Source of the DNA: Phytophthora sp. 'mugwort'
Taxonomy: Eukaryota; Oomycota; Peronosporomycetes; Peronosporales; Peronosporaceae
NCBI GenBank assembly: GCA_033558025.1
Contig: JAUCEF010000006.1
Span: forward strand, 124,001-188,000
DNA length: 64,000 bases
Direction: 5' to 3'
The notes under the pieces were generated by a model. That model was not told the origin of the DNA. It ran no database searches and saw only the letters and a list, made by a program, of their open reading frames with translations. A program made the position numbers and the translations under genes. This document shows positions 9,806 through 19,959 of the stretch, piece by piece. Numbering within the stretch: position 1 is the stretch's first letter; each line of letters opens with the position of its first letter.

Positions 9806-11741
9806 CTAGCTGGCGAAATTAAACACATCGATACTTTGTCCTTTGCGGGGCATGACCGTCTGGGCTAGACGATGGGGTTTCCTCTTAGTTGTCTGGCTGG
9901 TGGCAGCTCTAGCCATGTCCAGATCTGAGTTGGCAATTCGATGGAGCTGCTCTATTGATTGTTCGCCATCAGGAGCTGGAATAACCTCTTTTTGGGCCTG
10001 CTGCAGGGCCATCTTCACGTTCCTTTTCTTCTTCTTATCGTGTTTGTCGGCAGTTCCAAGAGGAAGTAGCTCATTCGGCTGGTTAGACCTTAAAGAAAAA
10101 CTGCGGCTCCACATTTCATCATAGTTGATGATGGAGCCCTTATCTCGGGCGGAGTAGCTCATGGTAGGGGTCACATGCGGAGAAAAAGCTGGCTGACTGT
10201 GTGCACGGATCATCGACGAAAGCGCGCTGGCTGCTGTAGATGCAGTCTTGACGCGTTGTTCGTCCACACGTCGGGTTGTCTCCCGTTCAGTGAGCTCCAT
10301 GCATCGTGACTTCCACTTGCTGCAACGTTTCTACAGGACATCACACAGCACGGGGCGTTCAGCCCCAGTTGGCTTTAGAGAAATGCGTTAGAATATACCT
10401 GTGTCAGCTCGTGTAGCTTTTGCAGATGCTGGTTGTCATGGCGAAGATCTTCAATCACCTTGTTTGTGTGCTCCTTCCACTCGTGCTCCTCTTTACCCAC
10501 GTCTTCTTTAAGTTTGTCGATTGTTCGTGCAGCTGTAAGATGAATTTTCTTCATCGTGGCCACTTCCCGTAAACGAAGGTGACTTTCCTGCTCCAAGATC
10601 TCGTTCTCGACTTTCTGTGACGTGTCATGAACTGTTTATCATGAACACTCCCGCATATTTAAGAGAAAAAAGTCGCACCATTCTCTGGAAATGCTTCGCC
10701 TGTTGTGTAAATCGGTGCATCAGGTTGTCCACGCCAATACTTTGCAGCTGTAATTCGTCTTTGAGTTTAGCATTTGCAACCAACGCATTCTGTAAAGCAG
10801 AAACAAGCACAACCCCCCACCTCATTAGGTCAACCACACACAGAAAAAACGCACAACTCCCCGATATGTACACACCTTGCTTTCTTCTGACATGGCGTTG
10901 AAGGCTTTCTTGAGATAATCTGCATCCAGCTCTTGAAGCGCTTTCCGGAATGTCTACATTAAGTAATAAAGGCAAAGTTGTACTCAAACCACGAGCTTAT
11001 TCCCGCAACAAATCCTGCCGGGATTTTACCTTTTCCAGCGCCATTTTGTGGTTAAACATGTCCAGACGCACTTTGTGGATTTCTTCGGCGTGTGTCTTGT
11101 TCTCCTGCTCCATTTCTTGCATTAGCTGCTCCACCCGATCGCGCAGCTTGACATTTGCTGCTTCGAGCACGTCGTAAGCCTCCACGTGCAGCTCCAACTG
11201 GCAAACTTGACGACGTAGCACGTCGATCTCGTGATCAGCTTGCTGTTTCTGCGTCGCGTGTTCGTCTTCCAGTAATCTCAAGGTTTCCTGGTGTTTTTCA
11301 GCTTCCCGTTGTAGCAGACCTTCCATTGCATTAATTTGGTCCTGCTTGCTCTTGTTATCGCGGGTCATTCGCTCGATGATCTTGGCTTCTTCTCGCAGCT
11401 GAGCCTCTGCTTCCTCCACTCGCTTGAGAAGCTCATCCGTATTAAACAATTCAAGCAACAAGAGTCATGCAGTCAAGGCAACTAACACAAAGATCTCCCA
11501 GTAAATCGATCCATACAATATGAAAGTAGGCGTCTACAGCAAGAAAGTTGTGAAGGATATTCGTTTGTGGCGATAGCGGCATTAGTGTTCGTTGTCGATG
11601 CTGCCGCCTTCTTGGTTCTTTATGCCAAAGTAATTCAAGATATGGGACATTCGTTAAAATATTGACTTAAAGCCGAAAGACCTTAGCACAAACAGGGAGC
11701 GTTGGGTATCGTGTGCACTCGTACTTCTTCTTGGGACCCAT
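9806..11741 (-). CDS. Multi-exon coiled-coil protein, BBOF1/DUF4515-like
   Basis: Exons read from the sequence with GT-AG introns, all phase 0: about 11445-11030 (start unresolved), 10953-10876, 10789-10679, 10614-10399 and 10330-9806. The joined product is a long coiled coil (ELLKRVEEAEAQLREEAK ... FNHKMALEK, then TFRKALQELDADYLKKAF, then NALVANAKLKDELQLQ, then KVENEILEQESHLRLREV). A disordered tail follows that contains KKKKRNVKMALQQAQKE. The pattern resembles the DUF4515 family that includes basal body-orientation factor BBOF1, by memory of the family only. A likely first exon is ATG 11741-11725 (MGPKK) joining 11617 onward (KTKKAAASTTNTNAAI). The junction between that exon and the long coiled-coil exon could not be resolved, because every GT-AG choice I tried broke the frame. 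Confidence 0.6.
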
Positions 11742-12426
11742 TGCTGGAAAAATGTCAGCACTTGCAAGGAAATAAATGGCACAGTCATGTTACGACCCCG
11801 AAATAGCTGGCCGTTTCGCTCCTAACACGGACAACGGTCCTAACCGGTAGTGCCTGGTGAGACCGTGCGTTTACATTTAGACGAGTACCCTTCCCCAGGT
11901 TGCAAATCCATAAGTTGTTTAGATGTCGGGATTTCGGCTCTAACCTTCGATCAACTTCTCTTCGCTTCAACACCAGCGGGTAGGAATCGAAGATGTTGTT
12001 TGCTCTTCTACTTGCCGAAGTGCGTCAACAGCACACCACAGCGAATTTCGCAACAAACTTTGCCGGCACCGTTGTCGCCCTGAACCTGCTCACAGGTTCG
12101 ACGCCGTTATCTATCGCGGAGAATATTTTCCTGTCTAATTAAATGTGCATTCAACAGGCTCCGTTTCGACGTGCACTTGAGTCGACTTGTGATGCGAACA
12201 GTGTTCTCACCTGCAACGCCAAATATTTAAATGGATATACATTTCTCGGCTGGAGCATTACAGTGATCTGCTAAAGTGTCTCCCCCTTCACCATCCGGTT
12301 TGTGTGCCCGTTCACTGAGCTCAGACGGCCGAGTGAGGGCAGGACATTCGCACATCTGCCGGTTTGGGGTTCGAACTTGACCTTACACCGACGAGGTGTA
12401 AGCACCACCCACCGGACGATACACTC
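11742..12426. other. Intergenic between divergent genes
   Basis: Holds the promoters of the coiled-coil gene (minus) and of the secreted protein (plus). A possible Inr for the latter is ACATTCGCACATCTGCC at about 12344-12360. No gene or repeat recognised. Confidence 0.5.
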
Positions 12427-13662
12427 ATGCAAACTCCGATGAAGCTGGCGCTTATGGCGGCCGTGATTTCGGCGTTGATTTCGTACACGGCCGCCTTCAC
12501 GTTCGAGGACTCGAAGGTCGCTGGCGAACGCGACAACACCGGAGTTGTCTTTCCGGCGAACGTTTCGCTGGAATACAAGACGTTGACCAAGAAGAAAGGC
12601 GTCGAGTCGGCTGAGCCCCCAGCTCTGACCTCCACCGACGACGCCACCCAAACGGTGCAGCAGACGGACTCGACGGACCAGACCAAGCAAACGGTCGTCA
12701 AGTCCGATACGTCGCTCGAGAATACCGGAGTGACGACCAAGAAGGACACAGTCACTAAGATCGGTGTCGACACGACCGCCACTCCAGCGCCGACGCATTC
12801 GGACGACACTGCTACTGAGACCGTGCAGCAAACAGATGCCACACCTGCACCGACGGACGAGTCGTACACGGACACTTCAGAGCAGGTTGATTCCACGTCG
12901 AAGACGCCTTGCCCACCATTACCACATGCAACTCCGGCGGCGATTTCGCCTGCCCCCGCTCTTAAGGCGACACCGACTGTTCCGAGCACACCCACCGCGG
13001 ACGAGACGCCCGCTGCTGACGTGACCCCTGCTCCGTTGACAGCAACGAGCGAACAAACGCCGGCTAAGACCCCATGTCCGTCGCTGCCTCAGGCCACCCC
13101 GGCAGCCACCGATTTGACCGACGAAACTTCAGTAGACCAGTTGGGCAATGCCACTCCCGAGCCAACCACTCCGACGGGCGACGATGAGGCGGAGGACATT
13201 GAGGAATCTAGTTCTACGGAAGACGTTACTCCGGCACCAAACATTCCGTCGGATGATGAGACCATCGCCGGAAGCGGTAAATCGCCTTGTCCGTCGTTGC
13301 CTCCGATCGCAGGTTCGTCGTCTTTGGCGACGCCCGCGCCCACTTCTGTCGATGATGCCGATGGTTCGTCATCAACCAAGACGGGCAAGACCCCATGCCC
13401 ATCGCTGCCCCAGCCCAGAGACAACAGAACAAAAACTCCGTGTCCATCGTTGCCCCAGCCCAGCGACAACAGAATAAAAACTTCGTGTCCATCATTGCCA
13501 CAGCCTTCGGCCGAGTCGTCGGCGAGCAGTCCGGACCAATCGGTCCAGCAACAGCAGAGTTCCGGCAACGCGGCCATCAAGGAGCAGAGCTCTGCTGCCG
13601 CCGACCGGTTTGTTCCTGGACTGGCAATTGTCGCTATTTCGGCCGTTTACCTGTTCCTCTAA
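12427..13662 (+). CDS. Secreted Thr/Pro-rich surface protein with repeated TPCPSLP motifs
   Basis: 411 residues from ATG 12427 (MQTPMKLALMAAV). This start gives a classic signal peptide ending near ISYTAA, and it matches the layout of the paralogue downstream; an upstream in-frame ATG (12364) would bury the signal. The mature part is rich in Thr, Ser, Pro and Asp, with one possible N-glycosylation site near the N-terminus (NVS). It carries six copies of a single-cysteine motif (KTPCPPLPH, KTPCPSLPQ, KSPCPSLPP, KTPCPSLPQ, KTPCPSLPQ, KTSCPSLPQ). The last three lie in 15-residue tandem units. The end is hydrophobic (VPGLAIVAISAVYLFL) and stops there, as in a GPI-anchor signal. A mucin-like wall or surface protein is likely. 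I do not recognise a named family. Confidence 0.8.
   Translation: MQTPMKLALMAAVISALISYTAAFTFEDSKVAGERDNTGVVFPANVSLEYKTLTKKKGVESAEPPALTSTDDATQTVQQTDSTDQTKQTVVKSDTSLENTGVTTKKDTVTKIGVDTTATPAPTHSDDTATETVQQTDATPAPTDESYTDTSEQVDSTSKTPCPPLPHATPAAISPAPALKATPTVPSTPTADETPAADVTPAPLTATSEQTPAKTPCPSLPQATPAATDLTDETSVDQLGNATPEPTTPTGDDEAEDIEESSSTEDVTPAPNIPSDDETIAGSGKSPCPSLPPIAGSSSLATPAPTSVDDADGSSSTKTGKTPCPSLPQPRDNRTKTPCPSLPQPSDNRIKTSCPSLPQPSAESSASSPDQSVQQQQSSGNAAIKEQSSAAADRFVPGLAIVAISAVYLFL
13381..13515 (+). repeat. 45-bp coding tandem repeat
   Basis: Three successive copies encode KTPCPSLPQPRDNRT and variants. The copies are nearly identical at the DNA level, so this part of the gene has expanded recently. 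Confidence 0.75.
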
Positions 13663-14549
13663 AGCTGATCCGTTGCCAGACCAGGAAATGACCAGAAGTC
13701 TCATGTCGTCTATGTGTGTACGTCCGTGATCCGAAATGTTATTACTGCAGACTAATAGAGTCATTAACATACTACAAGTAGGAAAAAGATTGCTTAGCAC
13801 CATTTCTAAACCTACTCAATCTTTTTGTCTCCTTATTCTCGGTTCACCAAGGGCCTTTGAGCTCGGGGTGAGATTCAGACAACCCTTTTCAACTTCCGAC
13901 CAGCTTCTTCGTCACTATCTTTGTTTGATCCTATGCGTTGCCAACACTTTTGCTGGATCTGGATCACCATTTACTGTATCATTTTCCATTACGTGTATTA
14001 AAACCTTTCGTTCGGCGTCGTGGCATCGTTCAGTCTACCGGTAACAGGGGACATGGGGCATTTCCACGGTCGTACAGTAAAAACACTTGCGGCTGCCATT
14101 CAGCATCGGATTTCACATCCGTCATCAGTTTGTCACTCCGAGTCCCAGAGTTCACACCAGCTTTTGATCGTCTCCTCGATTTTGGTGCATCGCAGCAAAA
14201 GTATCAGTTGCATGGCAAACTTGCCGGCATTCCGCAGCGGCGGCCTACGTTTTAAAGGATCAACTGGTGCCTCACAGCACTATTGCGGCACCACGCGTTT
14301 CAGTTGATGTCGTCATCTGACATTACCGCGTTCGATACCGGTTAATGGTTAAATAGGAATCCCAGATGACCGCCAGAATGTCTGCCACCTGCTTTGCCGC
14401 ACCCATGCACTCACCTTTGCAAAGTGCATATATCCGGCCACGCGGATGTTCTGGCGGTGTGTCTGGCAGCAGAGCTGTGTCATTCGCTAATCTCCGCCCC
14501 CACCGAGCAGAGCTGACGCAGCACAGGAACCTAACAGACAGCAACAAAC
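13663..14549. other. Intergenic between tandem paralogues
   Basis: About 890 bp without a recognisable gene. It should hold the 3' end of the first secreted-protein gene and the promoter of the second. A possible Inr (GTCATTCGCTAATCTCC) begins at about 14478. Confidence 0.5.
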
Positions 14550-15227
14550 ATGCGCGCAGCGGCCAAACTCGCGATTCTAGCAGCGGCCTGCGTGGCGCTG
14601 AGCTCGAATGGCGTCTGCGCTGACATCACGTTTAGTAACACCGACCTTGCGGAGACACCTAATGCAGGCGTTATCGCTTCGGACGCCGACACAGGCAAAA
14701 CGCCGTGCCCCTCGCTGCCGCAGGCCTCCAGCGCCGCCGGATCCACGACGGTAGATACGGCCAGGACAGGCGCACCCGCGGCGACTGACGCCACAGCAGG
14801 GACGGAGGTGCCAGCTGTGACGAAAACTCCAGCAGCAACTGAAACGCCGGCAGTGACCGAAGCGCCGGCAGCAACCGAAGAGCCAGCAATCACTGCAACA
14901 GCCAAGTCGCCGTGTCCCCCGCTATTGCAACCGTCGCTCTCTAGCATCTCCAGCGGCGAGTCTAGCGATGCCGGTGACAGCAGCAGCAGCAGCATCTCGG
15001 TCAAGAGCCCCTGTCCTTCGTTGCAGACTGCGTCGACATCGTCAGACAGCTCGGTGTCGACTCCCTGTCCTTCGTTGAAGATGAAAACCCCGTGCCCCTC
15101 ACTGTCGACGGCATCCAAGTCGTCGTCGGAAGATGCGGCCAGCGCCAACAGCAGCGACGGCGCAGGGGTAGCCACTTCACGCCTGATCGTGCTCGCCATA
15201 TCGGTCTCAGCCATGCTGCTGCTATAA
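14550..15227 (+). CDS. Secreted Ser/Thr/Pro-rich surface protein, paralogue of the upstream gene
   Basis: 225 residues from ATG 14550. It has a signal peptide (MRAAAKLAILAAACVALSS, cleavage probably near GVCA). A Thr/Ala/Pro-rich region contains repeated ETPAVTEAPAATEEPA units, and there are five single-cysteine motifs (KTPCPSLPQ, KSPCPPLLQ, KSPCPSLQT, STPCPSLKM, KTPCPSLST). The hydrophobic end (RLIVLAISVSAMLLL) follows a Ser/Ala/Asp/Gly-rich stretch, as in GPI-anchored proteins. It shares the motif set and architecture with the 411-residue protein 0.9 kb upstream in the same orientation, so the two are a tandem duplicate pair. The 227-codon frame on the other strand is a shadow of this low-complexity GC-rich gene. 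Confidence 0.8.
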   Translation: MRAAAKLAILAAACVALSSNGVCADITFSNTDLAETPNAGVIASDADTGKTPCPSLPQASSAAGSTTVDTARTGAPAATDATAGTEVPAVTKTPAATETPAVTEAPAATEEPAITATAKSPCPPLLQPSLSSISSGESSDAGDSSSSSISVKSPCPSLQTASTSSDSSVSTPCPSLKMKTPCPSLSTASKSSSEDAASANSSDGAGVATSRLIVLAISVSAMLLL

Positions 15228-15676
15228 AGCCGCCTCGTCGGAAATGCGTTTGCTGGTATTGTTGCTTTTCAGATTTTTTGATAGTACTACGTAGATTGCG
15301 TGAATGGACCGAGGATAGCTCGTAAAAAGTCGGGTAATATAAAGCTGTTTCGTGTAGTGTTCAATCGCGCATTTATTTGGACGGCTTATAAGGGTTTAAA
15401 TCATCTTTGGCAACCAGACTTAAAAACCTCGCATCGCCGGCGATGCGACTACAGAGTGGACAGATCGGAGCTTCAGACAATGCTTCACGAGCCCACTGCA
15501 AAGGCGGTGCAGCGAACGAACAGTCGATTCCGCCGATCCACGCGGTTGCTGATCGGCGGAGCAATATGATATGTTATCGATAAATGCAAATTAGAAGATA
15601 GATAGTAAATAACCGATATCGTTAAATAGTCCATTTCTATAGCAGCGATGAACTTGCGGCCATTCCTGTGGTCACG
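15228..15676. other. Intergenic, 5' region of the ALKBH1-like gene
   Basis: AT-rich near the right end. An ATG at 15648 opens a 12-codon frame ending at 15683 that overlaps the main start. No gene recognised. Confidence 0.5.
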
Positions 15677-16684
15677 ATGGTAGCGGCGTACAAGGCGAGC
15701 GAGAAGCGCTGGAAGCGTGCGGCAGACGAGGATATGCTGCACGACGCGGCGCTGCTGGACCCGCGCGAACTCAGCAAAGAACAGCAGACGAAAGTGCGGC
15801 GCATCGGGTCATGGAAATGGGACCCGGAGGACGAAGAGCGACCCGTTCTGGCATTCGACGGCTTTGGTGCGTCGCACCGCGGCTTCTGCGTGATACCCAA
15901 CGCGCTAGACGCCAAGATGCAGCTGCAGTTCGCCCATGCCTGCCTGTATGTGCCCATGTCGTCTGTGGATTTGCCACCATAACGAATAACGAGCGCTGAC
16001 TACTGTTTCATCGTTTTCCGGGGCAGGACCGAATTCGCGGAAGAGCCGCATGTAACCAACATGCACCTACAGAACCAGCAAGTACGAGACATTTGGCGCA
16101 AGGCGTGCGAGTCGCACCCACAGGATCCAGCGAAGTCTCCGCTGCTCGAGAAACTGTGCTGGGCGGCCTCCGGATACCACTACGACTGGACCGCGCGGAA
16201 ATACTATAAGGACAGCTTTTCCCCCATGCCCGATCTACTCCAGCAGCTCGGAGCAAGGTGTGCCGCTGCATGCGGCATGACACTGGCGGCTGAAGCCGTG
16301 ATCGTCAACTACTATAAGACCAAGTCGTCAATGGGCGGACACCTGGACGACGTCGAGCACACTATGGATCACCCCGTGGTATCGCTGTCGCTCGGCAGTC
16401 GGTGCGTTTTCCTCATGGGTGGACGCACCAAGGACGAGGTACCGCTAGAACTTTTGCTACGAAGCGGTGACATCGCCATTATGGGCGGAGCGTCGCGGAC
16501 GTGCTATCATGGCGTGGCCCGCGTGATGCCCACTCCGTTCAGCGTGGAGAACGATACACTCGAGGCGCTATCGCAGGGCGAGGATGACCGCGATGAATAC
16601 GAATCGATTCAGACGTACTTAAGCTCACAGCGCATTAACATCAACGTGCGGCAGGTGTACCCGACGAACCCTGCTGTTGAGTAG
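15677..16684 (+). CDS. ALKBH1: AlkB-type 2OG-Fe(II) dioxygenase, ALKBH1-like
   Basis: Two exons, 15677-15945 and 16027-16684, with an 81-bp GT-AG intron in phase 2; 308 residues joined. Catalytic features are all present: NYYKTKSSMGGHLDD gives the NxY and HxD parts (His ~195, Asp ~197), CYHGVARV gives the distal iron His (~251), and RININVRQV gives the two 2-oxoglutarate Arg (~292 and ~298). The segments GFCVIPNALD near residue 75 and ASGYHYDWTARKYY fit ALKBH1 rather than ALKBH2/3. Family members remove methyl groups from tRNA (m1A) or DNA (6mA); which one acts here cannot be told from sequence. 6mA is a known mark in oomycete DNA. The start at 15677 was chosen because the preceding in-frame GTG is not a normal start. 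Confidence 0.88.
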
Positions 16685-18312
16685 ATTATTGCTGGCAATA
16701 GAGACTGCCAGAAAGTTCATTTGGAATTATCGGCCGTATGTCGTCCCTGTTTTGGGAAAAGCCCTTGGGTTTGATCACTGAAAAACTAAATCATTTTTCC
16801 GAATAGATCAAATAAAAAACCGTTATAATTAAATGCCACACCTATTATAATAATCCGGAATCGCAACCAGCCGTGAAGCTTTCAGAGATGCATGTAATAC
16901 TCGCGTGCAGTGACGAGTTGCTACTCCATACTTAGCGTAGCTGTAGCGGGAAGTCATACACGTGCTAAATTAAAGGCTCATAACGAACAATATCTATTAC
17001 AGCCGTGTGCTGCACGCACCTTGGTGGGCTTCATTCATTAAACGTCGCCATTCCAGCTCAGGTTTCGGACGCAATTCAGAGTAATTCCGTACATCTTGCA
17101 TCTTTGTAGTCTGGGGGGTTTGCACCACCTTGTATACAATATCCAAATTATTTCTTATTGGGCATTCCCAATTATAAATATTATAAATAGCGAGCACGAA
17201 ATGGTACGATATTGCTAAATATATTATATACATAATATTAGAATATAATTTCGATTTAAAAATTAGTATTGAGAATTTCTGTAAATAGAGATGAACACAA
17301 CTAATTCGATCGGCTCGGGCTGGTGTGCGGCGACTAGAGAAGGTTCGCTCGGCGTGAACGACTTTCGCGACGGATTGAAGCAGCTTCGTGCTCCGCTGCG
17401 ACTGCAAGAATGCTGCAAAGGTGGAACGCAAACGCCATCCGTCATTTTCACCAGATGAGCGCGGCTGCCACCTTCATGAGCTCAGTGAATGGTCTTGACG
17501 GATTGGAAACCGGTGGTCTTCACAGTTGGAGCTTTGTGACCCAACGGGTGCCGCCGGTCACCCTCTCGCCCGGCGCGCAACTATGTGCGAGGCCTGCTCT
17601 CCCCGTCTTCAGGGTAGCACCAAGGGCGAAGGGCTGCTGGTCAATCTTGTGCTGCAACTTGCCCTTGTCGAGCGCACGAACAATCATGGTCACTCATACC
17701 AGGCTACCACCTGCGGTGATAGGGACCGCTGCATACCACACGCGGTGCCTGGGCCGGGTGCGGCACGTGCGTCTGTTTTTACGTTGCGCCGTAACTGAAG
17801 TGGCGACGGCAAACGTTAAAAATAAACTGCTGCGGCGCAGCGCAGCTTCCAGTTAAACTCATCGCTAGCAAACCGAACTGCTTAATTAACTACTGGCGAG
17901 GAATTGTGAGGCCGTTCTTAATCCAGCTTCGAGACTGTGGACCTTGAGTCGAAGCAATGACCAATGCAACGAAAGAAGTATGACGTTTGGCACGATGCGA
18001 AGGGACGTTCAGTGAGTCAGGGCCTGTCTTCCTGTAAAATTAACGATACCGCTTTGGTTCGAAAACTACCAAACTAGCCTTAGAAGTCCGAAGTTGAAAC
18101 CTTGATTGAAAGCCATCCGAGTTTAAGTTTAGCGCCAAACGTGAAATTGTCCCAACTTTAGACCATGTATACCCCAAATTTACTATTTTAGCCCTGCGCG
18201 AACGAAACGAAACAAAGTCGCCCAAAAGGCGAATTCGAAAGTTGGCGCGCGTCTCTCGTCGCCGCACCTCTTCTCGGGAGCCGGTCTCCAATAATGATGA
18301 TACGCTTCATAA
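16685..18312. other. Intergenic, partly very AT-rich
   Basis: 16780-17290 is strongly AT-rich. 17300-17850 is GC-richer and has several overlapping frames on both strands. On the minus strand one piece looks protein-like (VRALDKGKLQHKIDQQPFAL, near 17690-17630), but no family is recognised and the frames are broken, so a decayed gene piece is possible. No RNA gene seen. Confidence 0.45.
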
Positions 18313-18328
18313 GCCATTTTGCTTTGTG
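18313..18328 (+). promoter_or_regulatory. Inr-like core promoter of bZIP gene 1
   Basis: GCCATTTTGCTTTGTG resembles the oomycete Inr followed by a T-rich element. It lies 51-66 bp upstream of the chosen ATG and supports the start at 18379 rather than any codon nearer 18319. Confidence 0.5.
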
Positions 18329-18378
18329 CATCGCACACAACACAGTCCACCGTATCGACGTTAGCTCGCCAAGCAAGC

Positions 18379-19233
18379 ATGGCCCAGCCGGAACCCGCTC
18401 TAGATGAGGCGGCGCGGCTCGAGCGGCGTCGCAAGCAGTGCCGCGTGAGCCAGCGGCGATACCGCGACAAGAAGGGCTCGACCGAATATAATCTCAAGCT
18501 GGACGTAAATAGTCTGCGCGAGAGCGTGCAGTCGCTCAAGGGCCTACGGGAACTATTGCAGACCAAGCTTTGGAGTTCCAAGCTCGCGCAGAACGCTGCC
18601 GTGCTCAAGGCCGTGGAACAGTATTATGCCGTATTCGAGCAGGGTCTGCACAACCCCGAGGCAGGCGGCGAGTACGTGCGCAAGTGCTTCGAAATGCAGC
18701 TGGGCTTCCTCGGCGCCTTCCTGGATCCGTACGTGCAGTTCGGCGACGCATGCGGACTGAAGGACGTGCTGGAGCAGTGGCACCGCTACACGCAGTTTCA
18801 CGCGTGGATCGAGACTGGCTTCGTGTCGGCTGAGGTCTTCGGCTCCTCGGACTCGCCGGTCGTCGTGGCGCAGGGCACAATCACGGTGCTAATGAACCGC
18901 GCGACACTCGAGAAAATCTTCCCACGCGCCCTGGATGAGCCGGAGCTTACCGTGCTACTCATCGACCACGTGGTCGAGTACCGGACGACAACCACCTTCT
19001 CGTTCAACGAGCGCGCGCAGGTCGAGCGCTTGGACTGGGAGGTGGATTTCCTTGGCGGCATCAGCAACCTGTTCGGCAGCTCGATCGACGCGTCGCGCGT
19101 GCTGCAAGGCGCGCTGTTCACGGATGGCTCCAAGCTCAGTGCCCGCGTCGAGAACGACACCTCGGACGGTCGGCGGCAGTGCAGCATGGTGGAGCGCGAG
19201 CTAGCGCAGGCCCGATTGGGCGATGGGTCGTGA
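18379..19233 (+). CDS. bZIP transcription factor with Cys in the DNA-contact position (copy 1)
   Basis: 284 residues, single exon, from ATG 18379. The basic region is RRRKQCRVSQRRYRDKKG (residues ~16-33). In the N-x7-R signature the invariant Asn is Cys21, with Arg29 in place. A short zipper follows (LKLDVNSLRESVQSLKGLREL). The ~210-residue C-terminal part (HNPEAGGEYVRKCFEMQLGFL, DVLEQWHRYTQFHAW, SSIDASRVLQGALF) has no domain I can name but is shared with the second copy. Cys/Val-substituted bZIPs are known from Phytophthora and have been linked to oxidative-stress responses. A role in redox-sensitive regulation is therefore plausible but inferred. It faces its paralogue tail to tail. Confidence 0.85.
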   Translation: MAQPEPALDEAARLERRRKQCRVSQRRYRDKKGSTEYNLKLDVNSLRESVQSLKGLRELLQTKLWSSKLAQNAAVLKAVEQYYAVFEQGLHNPEAGGEYVRKCFEMQLGFLGAFLDPYVQFGDACGLKDVLEQWHRYTQFHAWIETGFVSAEVFGSSDSPVVVAQGTITVLMNRATLEKIFPRALDEPELTVLLIDHVVEYRTTTTFSFNERAQVERLDWEVDFLGGISNLFGSSIDASRVLQGALFTDGSKLSARVENDTSDGRRQCSMVERELAQARLGDGS

Positions 19234-19959
19234 GGGTGCCTGGACTATATCATGATCTGGTCATCTATCTGGTCGAGCTCACACGTGAGGCTACAAAATG
19301 ACTCCGTAGGATGCGCGCTGCCCGGTTCGCGCAAGTTGTTAATTATAGTCGTGTTTTGATAATGAAACCGCGCTGGACGAGACCGCGGGGGCAGCAGACG
19401 GGCTCGGTGGACAGCCAGCACCTCTCAATTACTTAAAGAAATAAATAACGTGAAAGTGACTTCTTCAGCTGCCCCAGCAACTGCAAATTGCCGTCATGCT
19501 TAGCGACAACGGCTTGACAGTGTCCCCGGGACACTACCGTACTGTACCGAGCGAAATATTTCGGACTGTCTGCTGGAATTGTACATGTACTACATGTAGG
19601 TAGTATCTGTTAAAGACACGCACCAGCAAAAGATCTCCGCCGTCGACCATGACGCGTGTGGCTGACCTTGGTCCAAAGTGAGCGATGGCTGGCCTCAAAA
19701 ATGACGCCTGCCATTCGGTTGGAACAGCCCCGCCCTGCGAGGAGCAACGCGGTCGCCACTTGAGCGGACGCTTCTCTGACCAAAGCGCAAGCAAAATGGC
19801 CACCATGGCGACAAGTTTAATGTTATTAAACATTGAGACGGATCTGCCGTCCTTCAATGAGTCCTTGCCCGGTAGCAGCGAAAACTACATCAACAACCCT
19901 AAAACCTCATGCAGGGCAGGCTGAGCGTGGCATCGTGCGGCATCGCTCCCCTGGGAGAG
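19234..19959. other. Intergenic between convergent bZIP genes
   Basis: About 730 bp that should hold both 3' ends. A minus-strand frame (19857-19534) begins with a hydrophobic stretch after an internal Met (MFNNIKLVAMVAILLAL) and could be read as a small secreted protein. Nothing else supports it. Confidence 0.4.

Noticed and set aside
12321..12995. 224-codon minus-strand frame
   Set aside because: Shadow of the larger secreted protein gene; low-complexity Val/Ser-rich translation.
14531..15214. 227-codon open frame on the minus strand
   Set aside because: Exactly antisense to the secreted paralogue; its Val/Ala/Gly-rich composition mirrors Thr/Ser/Pro codons. The plus strand has the signal peptide and motifs.
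18798..19187. 129-codon minus-strand frame
   Set aside because: Antisense to bZIP copy 1, no recognisable features.
19534..19857. Small secreted protein candidate between the bZIP genes
   Set aside because: The hydrophobic start lacks a convincing cleavage site, and there is no promoter or homologue evidence.
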